Translations under genes and position numbers: made by a program
Shown here: positions 1-5,042 of the stretch, one piece after another
How positions within the stretch are numbered: position 1 is the stretch's first letter
Layout of the letters: every line of letters begins with the position of its first letter
Origin: an uncultured Bacilli bacterium
Lineage (GTDB): Bacteria; Bacillota_I; Bacilli_A; RF39; UBA660
Direction: 5' to 3'
DNA: 6,340 nucleotides
Assembly (NCBI GenBank): GCA_944332105.1
Contig: CALVJI010000064.1
Span: 1 to 6,340 of the forward strand
The notes under the pieces: generated by a model
The model's input: the letters and a program-made list of their open reading frames with translations, nothing else
Databases searched by the model: none
Told to the model about the DNA's origin: nothing

Positions 1-527
1 TATCGAATAATTTTTTGACTACTTTGTGGTAAAGTGTTGATGCTGTCTTCTAACGTGATTTTGTCATCTAAAGAAAATCTTTCTTCCTGTGGAATAATTT
101 CGTATAAATCTCTTGCTTCATCCTTTTTGTCATCAAAACTAATAGTTTCAGTCGTGGCTAATAAAGCTTCCCTAATTATTAGAGGACTCAAATGTAAAAA
201 TGAAGCAATTTCTTCATACGTTGGCAAGCGATTCATTTTTAAACTTAGGGCATTTTTGGTGAGCTCAATTTGTTTAGCTAATTTTAACGTTTCTTTGTTT
301 ACTTTAATCTTGCGATCTTTCATGACAAAATCATACATTTCTCCAAAGATATAATCATAGGCATACGTTGAAAATTTCGTCGTGCCATTTTGGCGATATT
401 TTTTGTAAGCTTTTAAAATTCCCATGGCACCTGCTTGTAATAAATCTTCAAAAGAAGTGTGATAAAAGTTTTGAGCAATGTGTTTGATTAAAGGCATATT
501 TTCTTTAATCAATTCTTCTGTTGTCAA
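1..527 (-). CDS. Sigma-70 family factor, SigF/SigG/SigB type (3' end outside window)
   Basis: This gene directs RNA polymerase to an alternative promoter set. I translated it from a TTG start at 527; 175 codons are visible before the left edge, against a usual length of about 250. Region 2 spans about residues 26-75. It has the core-binding and -10 helices around DLLQAGAMGILKAYKKY, KFSTYAYDYIFGEM and the basic stretch KDRKIKVNKETLK, the block that in SigF/G/B reads GEIQRFIRDDGxVKVSR. Region 3 follows at about 88-125, with a helix-turn-helix starting PTYEEIASFLHLSP. The start of region 4 (TLEDSINTLPQSSQKII) is cut by the window. The TTG is chosen because GGAGG lies 6 nt upstream; the nearby ATG is out of frame and soon meets a stop. 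The gene lies 15 nt (RBS included, 18 nt) after the STAS gene and is presumably co-transcribed with it. The family call is firm. Whether it is a true sporulation SigF or a repurposed relative cannot be told here. Confidence 0.88.
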   Translation of the reverse strand, partial: MTTEELIKENMPLIKHIAQNFYHTSFEDLLQAGAMGILKAYKKYRQNGTTKFSTYAYDYIFGEMYDFVMKDRKIKVNKETLKLAKQIELTKNALSLKMNRLPTYEEIASFLHLSPLIIREALLATTETISFDDKKDEARDLYEIIPQEERFSLDDKITLEDSINTLPQSSQKIIR

Positions 528-533
528 CCATTT

Positions 534-538
534 CCTCC
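534..538 (-). promoter_or_regulatory. Ribosome-binding site of the sigma-factor gene
   Basis: GGAGG on the minus strand is separated by 6 nt from a TTG at 525-527. This site decides the unusual TTG start. An ATG at 529-531 is too close to the site and is in another frame that ends after eight codons. Confidence 0.75.
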
Positions 539-545
539 AATTCTT

Positions 546-842
546 TTACTGTATGCGCATACGGTATCCAATCAGTTCTTTTTTGATATTTTCTTTGACG
601 TCTTTTAAAAGAAAAGTTCCTTTATGTTTTTTTAGAGTTAGTTTCATTTTTAGTAAAGCATATTTCCCAGCAGTATCAATTTTGTGTAATTTTTGACAAT
701 CACAAATAAAATTCCGGACTTTCTTTTTTTCGATGTAAGGAATTAGATAATGATCAAATTGATAGGTTTCCTTATGGGTCAGTTTGCCTTCTAATTTGGC
801 ATAAAGGTTTTCTTGTTGTTCTTCTATTTGTAAAATTAGCAA
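546..842 (-). CDS. STAS-domain protein, SpoIIAA-like anti-sigma factor antagonist lacking the phospho-serine
   Basis: Predicted cytoplasmic protein of 98 residues, essentially one STAS domain. The fold pattern is visible: strand LYAKLEGKL (13-21), helix 24-40, strand VRNFICDCQ (42-50), then the signature loop IDTAG (55-59), a helix 60-72, strand GTFLLKDV and a final helix. In SpoIIAA and RsbV this domain binds the anti-sigma kinase (SpoIIAB/RsbW) and frees the sigma factor; phosphorylation of the Ser in the DS(S/T)G loop switches it off. Here the loop reads D56-T57-A58-G59, so the position of SpoIIAA Ser58 is Ala and only an adjacent Thr remains. It directly precedes a SigF/B-type sigma gene with no kinase gene between. 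I prefer the TTG at 842 because AGGTGA lies 5 nt upstream; a GTG at 851 would add three residues (MRT) but would itself be part of that AGGTGA. Fold confident, partner unknown. Confidence 0.75.
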   Translation of the reverse strand: MLILQIEEQQENLYAKLEGKLTHKETYQFDHYLIPYIEKKKVRNFICDCQKLHKIDTAGKYALLKMKLTLKKHKGTFLLKDVKENIKKELIGYRMRIQ

Positions 843-847
843 TGTTC

Positions 848-853
848 TCACCT
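848..853 (-). promoter_or_regulatory. Ribosome-binding site deciding the STAS start
   Basis: AGGTGA on the minus strand lies 5 nt before a TTG codon. The same AGGTGA-N5-start arrangement precedes the LCP, VanY and first leader-peptide genes in this window. That argues for the TTG at 842 over the overlapping GTG at 851. Confidence 0.6.
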
Positions 854-862
854 GCCTATTTT

Positions 863-891
863 AATATAGAAAAAAAATGTTCTTTTTTAAA
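863..891 (-). promoter_or_regulatory. Candidate vegetative promoter of the STAS-sigma unit
   Basis: On the minus strand a TTTAAA (886-891) is followed after 17 nt by TATATT (863-868). These match the SigA -35 and -10 consensus at 4/6 and 5/6 positions. The expected transcription start, near 856, is only about 14 nt before the TTG start codon. The region is very AT-rich, so a chance match is possible. It does fit the position between the upstream terminator and the gene. Confidence 0.45.
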
Positions 892-911
892 CAGCTTCGA
901 CAAAAGAGGTC

Positions 912-957
912 AAAAAAAATAGAAGTTAATTGGAGTTAATTATTTCTTCTATTTTTT
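912..957 (-). terminator. Probable rho-independent terminator overlapping the end of the LCP gene
   Basis: Arms 914-925 and 946-957 are perfectly complementary over 12 bp (core ATAGAAG/CTTCTAT). The 20-nt loop can form a further 5-bp inner stem, TAATT/AATTA. On the minus strand the hairpin runs into eight T (912-919), partly shared with the stem. It overlaps the last codons and stop of the LCP gene. The stem is AT-rich, hence moderate confidence. It would separate the LCP gene from the STAS-sigma unit. Confidence 0.55.
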
Positions 958-2371
958 GGTGAGAGGTTTTAACACTTTCTTCATCTGGGAGCATGACTGA
1001 TGAATAATAATTTGGAATGGATGCGGTTTTCATGGATGCATCGCTGCCACTTAACACTTGGGTTTCGATAGTCCATGATGGCATGTTAGCTAATTGCATT
1101 TCAATGAAAGCGGTGATCGATTCAAAATCAATATTGGTTGTAAAGTTTCCTTCCATACTACCTAGAAGTTCACCGTATTTTGTAAGAATCGTTGAGCTTG
1201 TTAATTTATTTACAACAGCTGAAACAACTTGTTGCTGATGTTTGGTACGGGCGACATCTCCTTCTCTTAGGCTATAACGTTCTCTTACATAAGCAAGAGC
1301 TTGTTTGCCATTTAAATGGTTGAGACCTTTTTGGAATTCATAGTAGATATGTTCTTCTTCTTCATAGTCCGCAGTGAAAGCAAATGGTGAGTCGACATCA
1401 ATTCCGCCGATAGCATCGACAATTTGAATTAAAGAAGTAAAATTAAATTTAATATAGTAATGAATATCCATATCTAGTAATTCTTCAATAGTTTTAATAC
1501 TTGTTTCGACACCTTGTAATCCAGCATGTGTAAGTTTGTCTTTTAAGCCTGTCGTATTATAAATTTGCACGTAGTAGTCTCTAGGTATAGATGTTAAGAG
1601 AACACGGTGAGTTGTCGGATTTACTGTAATAACCATATTGACATCACTTCTTGCAACACTGGAAATTTTGTCATATGTATCTACCCCGGTAATATAAACA
1701 CTGAAAGGTTCTTTCGTTATTTCTACACCTTTACTAAAGTCTTCTTTGATATGATCCACTGTGATGGTTTCTAAAACACGATGATTTTCTTTAAATTCAC
1801 TCGATACTTCACTATATATTTCTTCTTCACTTTTCTCTAATAAAATTGCACTGACATTTTCATCTAATAGATCCGTTACTAAACTCGCAATATCCGTAGA
1901 TGCTTTCTCACGATAGTCTTTTTTCTCTTGTAATTTCGTAAAAGCTTCTTTGGCACCTGAACGATTTTCAATATAGGAAATCGTTTTACCTGTTAGATCG
2001 TCTTGTGAATAAAAAGAACTATTTTTTTTCACAATCAGTAAATAATTTTCTGTTTCAATGTTTAAAAAGGAAAAATTACGTAAAAAATTTAACGTTACAT
2101 TTTGGTATTTGATGCCTATGCTAAAAAGACAAAGAAAAACGATACATAATAAAGTACCAATCATGCGACAATTAGCATTTTTCTTGGATAAAAGAAAATA
2201 TAGCACAAAATCTATCACACCTAAGATTACAAAAACTAAAAGAAGATAGAAGAAAGGTAAGATTTTTAGGCGAAGAAATTGAATAAAAAGAATACTACTT
2301 AAAATAATCACGATGAAAGCTAAGGCTTTAAATAAAACGCTTTTTTTTAGTTTTAACTTCTTTTTTTTCAT
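926..2371 (-). CDS. LytR-CpsA-Psr (LCP) family wall-polymer ligase with three N-terminal TM helices
   Basis: Membrane enzyme of 481 residues. LCP proteins transfer undecaprenyl-pyrophosphate-linked polymers (teichoic acid, capsule or other wall glycopolymers) onto peptidoglycan outside the cell. Three hydrophobic helices lie at about 12-33, 37-61 and 69-88. An extracytoplasmic accessory domain follows at about 105-205, then the LCP catalytic domain at about 222-395. Visible LCP hallmarks are TGVDTYDK (228-235), ARSDVNMV with R241 and D243, SIPRD (261-265), GGIDVDSPF (322-330), LNGKQALAYVRERY (353-366) with R363 and R365, and GDVARTKHQQQV (371-382). Length and layout match pneumococcal Cps2A-like long LCP proteins rather than short single-TM LytR/TagT types. 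The ATG at 2371 is chosen because AGGTGA ends 5 nt before it; a GTG at 2380 in the same frame overlaps the ribosome-binding site. The polymer substrate cannot be told from the sequence. Confidence 0.93.
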   Translation of the reverse strand: MKKKKLKLKKSVLFKALAFIVIILSSILFIQFLRLKILPFFYLLLVFVILGVIDFVLYFLLSKKNANCRMIGTLLCIVFLCLFSIGIKYQNVTLNFLRNFSFLNIETENYLLIVKKNSSFYSQDDLTGKTISYIENRSGAKEAFTKLQEKKDYREKASTDIASLVTDLLDENVSAILLEKSEEEIYSEVSSEFKENHRVLETITVDHIKEDFSKGVEITKEPFSVYITGVDTYDKISSVARSDVNMVITVNPTTHRVLLTSIPRDYYVQIYNTTGLKDKLTHAGLQGVETSIKTIEELLDMDIHYYIKFNFTSLIQIVDAIGGIDVDSPFAFTADYEEEEHIYYEFQKGLNHLNGKQALAYVRERYSLREGDVARTKHQQQVVSAVVNKLTSSTILTKYGELLGSMEGNFTTNIDFESITAFIEMQLANMPSWTIETQVLSGSDASMKTASIPNYYSSVMLPDEESVKTSHQKIEEIINSN

Positions 2372-2390
2372 GTGAATCACCTTTATCTTA

Positions 2391-2418
2391 ATTATAAGTT
2401 AAAAACCGTGAAAAACAA
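2391..2418 (-). promoter_or_regulatory. Candidate promoter of the LCP gene
   Basis: On the minus strand a perfect TATAAT (2391-2396) stands 16 nt after a weak -35, TTGTTT (2413-2418). The predicted start near 2384 gives a leader of about 13 nt before the ATG at 2371. The -35 lies in the loop and inner stem of the dacF terminator, so the two signals are nested. Confidence 0.5.
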
Positions 2419-2430
2419 TCTTTTCACGGT
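2401..2430 (-). terminator. Rho-independent terminator of the dacF-like gene
   Basis: A perfect 10-bp inverted repeat, ACCGTGAAAA (2405-2414) and TTTTCACGGT (2421-2430), has a 6-nt loop. On the minus strand it is followed by a T tail at 2401-2405. It begins 10 nt after the stop codon of the carboxypeptidase gene. Confidence 0.85.
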
Positions 2431-2440
2431 CATTTGACAG

Positions 2441-3601
2441 TTATTTGATTAAGATTTGGCCTGCTGTTAAGTGTTTTAGATTTTTTAAAAAAGCTTCCCA
2501 CCAGTTTGATTTGGCAACACTTTCTTTTACGGTTACGGATAGAGTATCGATGACATTGCCATTTTCGTCCACTACTTTAGCGGTGCCAACGATATCTCCT
2601 TTATTTATTGGAGCGATTAAATTAGGCACTTCAACATTAAAAGAAACATTTGGTTTGGCATCGGTTTGTTTTAATAGTTTGGTATAATCTTCTTTTAAGA
2701 CAATATCTACTTGTTCTACTACGCCATTTTCTACTCGTTTGGTTCCTAATGAATCATTGGTCGTTAATACAACATAGGATTTATAAGTATTAAAGCCATA
2801 GTTTAGCATATTCGTTGTATCACTACTTCTTTTATCACTCGTCTCTGCACCCATCACGACAGAGATGAGTCGAAGGTTATTTTTTTTGGCTGTCGCGGTT
2901 AAGCAATATCCGGCAGTCGTTGTAAATCCGGTTTTTAAGCCGTCGACGCCATCATAGAAACGAACCAGTTTGTTGGTGTTTACTAACCATATGCTTGAGC
3001 CATCTTTTTTTTGCAAATAGTCTTCATAAATACTTGTATATTCTAAAATAGTTGGATGTTTTAGTAATTCTTGAGCCATCAAGGCCATATCATAAGCTGT
3101 GGTATAGTGGTCTTCGGCATCTAGGCCATGCGGATTTACAAAATGAGTATTTACTGCGCCTAGTTCTTGGGCTCGTTCATTCATTCGGGCGACAAATTCT
3201 TCGACTGTACCGCTGATTTTTTCCGCCATCGCGACAACCGCGTCATTTCCAGAGGCTACAGCGATTCCTTTTAAAAGTTCTTTTACTTGATACACTTCAC
3301 CCGTTTGTAAATAGACTTGACTTCCACCCATGCTTGATGCATTTTCACTAATGGACACTTCATCTTCTAAAGATAAACTGCCATTATCGATTGCTTCCAT
3401 TATTAATAACATACTCATTACTTTGGTCATCGAAGCTGGGGCTAATTTCTCAGCTTCATTTTTTTTAAATAAAATTGTTCCGGTCTCAGCATCCATTAAA
3501 ATAGCGCTTTTACTATTCGGAGCTATATCACTTGTCACTTCAGCGCTGACACCTTTAAGTCCGATAAACAGACAAAGAATGAGCAATATAATCTTTTTCA
3601 T
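2441..3601 (-). CDS. dacF: D-alanyl-D-alanine carboxypeptidase, DacF/PBP5-type (serine peptidase S11)
   Basis: Secreted 386-residue penicillin-binding protein that trims the terminal D-Ala from peptidoglycan pentapeptides and so limits cross-linking. A signal peptide is visible (MKKII..., hydrophobic core to about residue 18, cleavage likely after GVSA at 20). The three S11 active-site motifs are intact: S57-M-T-K60 (SxxK), S117-G-N119 (SxN) and K223-T-G225 (KTG). A PBP5 C-terminal beta domain follows at about 280-360. The tail around NWWEAFLKNLKHL resembles the amphipathic membrane anchor of this family. Length is close to B. subtilis DacF. The ATG at 3601 has AGAGGTG 4 nt upstream. The gene is divergent from the VanY gene and ends at its own terminator. 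DacF rather than DacA is suggested by length and by the nearby STAS and SigF-like genes; this is partly inference, and the biochemical class is secure. Confidence 0.93.
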   Translation of the reverse strand: MKKIILLILCLFIGLKGVSAEVTSDIAPNSKSAILMDAETGTILFKKNEAEKLAPASMTKVMSMLLIMEAIDNGSLSLEDEVSISENASSMGGSQVYLQTGEVYQVKELLKGIAVASGNDAVVAMAEKISGTVEEFVARMNERAQELGAVNTHFVNPHGLDAEDHYTTAYDMALMAQELLKHPTILEYTSIYEDYLQKKDGSSIWLVNTNKLVRFYDGVDGLKTGFTTTAGYCLTATAKKNNLRLISVVMGAETSDKRSSDTTNMLNYGFNTYKSYVVLTTNDSLGTKRVENGVVEQVDIVLKEDYTKLLKQTDAKPNVSFNVEVPNLIAPINKGDIVGTAKVVDENGNVIDTLSVTVKESVAKSNWWEAFLKNLKHLTAGQILIK

Positions 3602-3623
3602 TTAACACCTCTTCTGTTAACAA

Positions 3624-3652
3624 AATATGTAAAGTGTAGATAAATATGCTAA
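3624..3652 (-). promoter_or_regulatory. Tentative promoter of the dacF-like gene
   Basis: TTAGCA (3647-3652) and CATATT (3624-3629) on the minus strand are spaced 17 nt apart. Each matches the vegetative consensus at 4/6 positions. The location, 22 nt before the start codon, resembles that of the other promoters here. The match is weak in an AT-rich divergent region, and it overlaps sequence needed for the opposite promoter. Confidence 0.25.
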
Positions 3653-3659
3653 AAAGATA

Positions 3660-3665
3660 TATAAT
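3660..3665 (+). promoter_or_regulatory. Candidate -10 box of the VanY gene
   Basis: A perfect TATAAT lies 17 nt before the ATG at 3683. No good -35 hexamer stands at the usual distance (TGTAGA at 3635-3640 is poor and 19 nt away). The predicted start at about 3672 would leave a leader of only about 11 nt beginning at the ribosome-binding site. Confidence 0.4.
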
Positions 3666-3682
3666 TAAAATAGGTGAAGTTT

Positions 3683-4678
3683 ATGAAAAAGAAAAGAATT
3701 ATTGTTTTAATCGGAAGTTTGCTTTTGATTTTAGGCGTAGTTGGTGTCGTATATTTTTTTACACGTGATTTTAGTGCTGGTGAGTCTTCTACTCCACCCA
3801 AGACTGAAAGTGAATTATTAGAAGAAAAAGGTGTGGTACTTGTCAATGCTGAAAATTTCGTTACGAATGCAAACTCTTTACTTCAAAAGGGATATAGTGC
3901 TGATGAAGTGAATCAAATTTATGAATATATGAGTGAGGCCAATATCGAGTCTATTTTAGCAAGTGACTATGTTGATTTAAGTGAATTTTATATGATCTCT
4001 AATTTTGAGTTTGCTAAAATAGAGCGTTATCAAGCTTATCAAGAACTAAAGCAAATTGAAATGAAAGATGCCGTTACTCAAGTAAACTTAAACTTGGATG
4101 AGCCTTTTTATCAAACGATTGAAACGATTGAAGCCCCAAGTTCCGTGACTGTTTTAGTTAATAAAAGTCATGCTCTACCAAGTGATTATGTTCCGGATGA
4201 CTTAGTAAGTATTCCTAGTTATCCTAACCTACTCATTAAAGAGGAAGCTGCAACACCTTTTGAAAATTTACTCGCAGCAGCTAAGCTAGATAATATTACC
4301 CTTATTCCTTATAGTACCTATCGGTCCTATGCTAAACAAAAAAGTATTTATAATCGTTATTTAAATCAAGATCCAAAAGAAGTAGTCGATACTTATTCTG
4401 CTCGCCCAGGACATTCTGAACATCAAACGGGACTGGCATTAGATATTCGGAGTACGACATTATCCGATCGTTTAACAGACAGCGATTATGCATGGGTTTT
4501 AGATAACTCTTATAAATACGGGTTTATCGTACGTTATCCTAAAGATAATTCTACCATTACTGGTTATCAAGAAGAACCTTGGCATTTACGGTATATCGGT
4601 GTAGAGCATGCCACGAAGGTTCATGAGCTTGGTATCACTTACGATGAGTACTACGACTTATATTTAACGAATCGTTAA
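3683..4678 (+). CDS. VanY-type D,D-carboxypeptidase (zinc peptidase M15B), membrane-anchored
   Basis: Protein of 331 residues with a basic start (MKKKR) and one hydrophobic segment at about 6-26, so it is probably anchored with the enzyme outside the cell. A helical acidic region follows (about 40-150). The M15B peptidase domain covers about 165-318: YSTYRSYAKQ at 210-219, H244-SEHQTGLALD-254 containing the SxHxxGxAxD zinc motif (ligands H247 and D254), and E298-PW-H301 giving the catalytic Glu and third zinc ligand. All catalytic residues are present. Such enzymes remove the terminal D-Ala of peptidoglycan precursors or stem peptides. The ATG at 3683 is preferred because AGGTGA ends 5 nt before it; an in-frame GTG at 3674 lies within that site. 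No VanR/S/H/A genes are nearby, so a housekeeping wall role is more likely than vancomycin resistance. It is divergent from the S11 carboxypeptidase, and the two enzymes share a substrate. Confidence 0.93.
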   Translation: MKKKRIIVLIGSLLLILGVVGVVYFFTRDFSAGESSTPPKTESELLEEKGVVLVNAENFVTNANSLLQKGYSADEVNQIYEYMSEANIESILASDYVDLSEFYMISNFEFAKIERYQAYQELKQIEMKDAVTQVNLNLDEPFYQTIETIEAPSSVTVLVNKSHALPSDYVPDDLVSIPSYPNLLIKEEAATPFENLLAAAKLDNITLIPYSTYRSYAKQKSIYNRYLNQDPKEVVDTYSARPGHSEHQTGLALDIRSTTLSDRLTDSDYAWVLDNSYKYGFIVRYPKDNSTITGYQEEPWHLRYIGVEHATKVHELGITYDEYYDLYLTNR

Positions 4679-4711
4679 AAGGTTATTGCAAAACGCAATA
4701 ACCCTTTTTTT
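4677..4711. terminator. Bidirectional rho-independent terminator
   Basis: A perfect 9-bp stem, GGTTATTGC (4681-4689) with GCAATAACC (4695-4703), has a 5-nt loop, AAAAC. A run of seven T follows on the plus strand (4705-4711), and four A precede it (four T on the minus strand). It directly follows the stop codon of VanY and lies just after the stop of the second leader-peptide gene on the opposite strand. It can therefore serve both converging units. Confidence 0.9.
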
Positions 4712-4865
4712 AACAGTAATTACCAGAAACCATTCGTGATATTGATGAACCGATACTTTTACCTAAATCAAAAATAAATTGAAACACTTGGCGAACGGCA
4801 TTTACCATAGATGCTGTAATGCCTCCACCATTAATAGCTAATAGTGTATTTTTTTCTAAGATCAT
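4710..4865 (-). CDS. Double-glycine leader peptide 2, bacteriocin-like (51 aa)
   Basis: Small secreted-peptide precursor. Residues 1-14 form a short double-glycine leader: L3, L8, I11, G13, G14 occupy positions -12, -7, -4, -2, -1. The usual Glu at -8 is Thr. Cleavage after G14 would release a 37-residue core starting GITASMVN. The core looks amphipathic, with R25, D33, K36 and R44 (net about +2). It contains GxxxG (G35-KSI-G39), overlapping SxxxS spacing, and ends in a single Cys51 (GNYC). These traits resemble class IIb two-peptide bacteriocins. The ATG at 4865 has GGAGG 6 nt upstream. The reading frame stays open to 4910, but that would overlap the preceding gene and bury the leader, so I reject the longer start. 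It is the last gene of the exporter operon, 35 nt after its sister peptide, and is followed at once by a terminator. Activity as a toxin or signal is inference. Confidence 0.8.
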   Translation of the reverse strand: MILEKNTLLAINGGGITASMVNAVRQVFQFIFDLGKSIGSSISRMVSGNYC

Positions 4866-4871
4866 TTCTAT

Positions 4872-4876
4872 CCTCC
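4872..4876 (-). promoter_or_regulatory. Ribosome-binding site fixing the start of leader peptide 2
   Basis: AAAGGAGG on the minus strand (core GGAGG) is 6 nt from the ATG at 4865. It sits in the 35-nt gap between the two peptide genes. It shows that translation starts at the double-glycine leader and not at the upstream in-frame ATG. Confidence 0.85.
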
Positions 4877-4900
4877 TTTCCGTAATCTTTTTTCCAATTT

Positions 4901-5041
4901 TTAATGACAAGCTAGAGGTCTTACATAGCCGTCAATTATCCCGATCACAAAAGTGACTACTCCTAAAACAATACCTGTGACTGCTAGCCAACCAAGCCCG
5001 CCACCTTGCAGTGTTAAGAGTTCTTCTTTTGGCATTACCAT
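4901..5041 (-). CDS. Double-glycine leader peptide 1, bacteriocin-like (46 aa)
   Basis: Very small gene that I translated from the minus strand. The leader MVMPKEELLTLQGG fits the double-glycine consensus well (E7 at -8, L8 at -7, L11 at -4, G13-G14 at -2/-1). It is exactly as long as the leader of the next gene. The predicted core is 32 residues, from GLGWLAVTG to RPLACH. It is strongly hydrophobic over about 16-36, with two GxxxG motifs (G23-G27 and G34-G38), then IIDGYVRP and one Cys at 45. It resembles class IIb (lactobin/cerein-like) bacteriocin peptides, though I cannot run a family search. The start at 5041 has a near-perfect AAAGGAGGTGAT 4-5 nt upstream; the ATG at 5035 is too far from it. 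The start is 1 nt after the stop of the accessory gene, so translation is likely coupled. It is probably processed and exported by the ABC protein encoded upstream. Confidence 0.8.
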   Translation of the reverse strand: MVMPKEELLTLQGGGLGWLAVTGIVLGVVTFVIGIIDGYVRPLACH

Positions 5042-5042
5042 T

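Noticed and set aside
34..354. Open frame of 106 codons on the plus strand
   Set aside because: It is antisense to the sigma-factor gene, has no ribosome-binding site, and its low-complexity Ser/Leu-rich product looks like an antisense shadow.
886..892. GTTTAAA upstream of the STAS gene as a SigB/SigF-type -35, suggesting autoregulation
   Set aside because: No GGGTAT or GGNNANANT-like -10 follows at 12-15 nt; the vegetative reading with TATATT is better.
2434..2439. Perfect TTGACA on the plus strand
   Set aside because: There is no -10 box at 16-18 nt downstream leading to a gene; it would only drive antisense RNA into dacF, and a single hexamer is not enough evidence.
3330..3605. Open frame of 91 codons on the plus strand inside the carboxypeptidase
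   Set aside because: It is the complement of the signal peptide and catalytic region of the S11 enzyme, whose motifs are intact; no initiation signal.
3623..3648. Direct repeat AAATATG at 3623-3629 and 3642-3648 as a possible operator
   Set aside because: Seven AT-rich bases repeated twice in an AT-rich intergenic region are expected by chance, and no regulator is linked.
3683..4678. VanY as part of a vancomycin-resistance cluster
   Set aside because: No VanR/S, VanH, ligase or VanX genes are visible; the neighbours are housekeeping wall genes.
4866..4910. Longer N terminus for leader peptide 2, starting at 4910
   Set aside because: It would overlap the end of leader peptide 1, has no ribosome-binding site at that start, and would put 15 basic residues before a well-formed double-glycine leader; the ATG at 4865 has GGAGG at the right distance.
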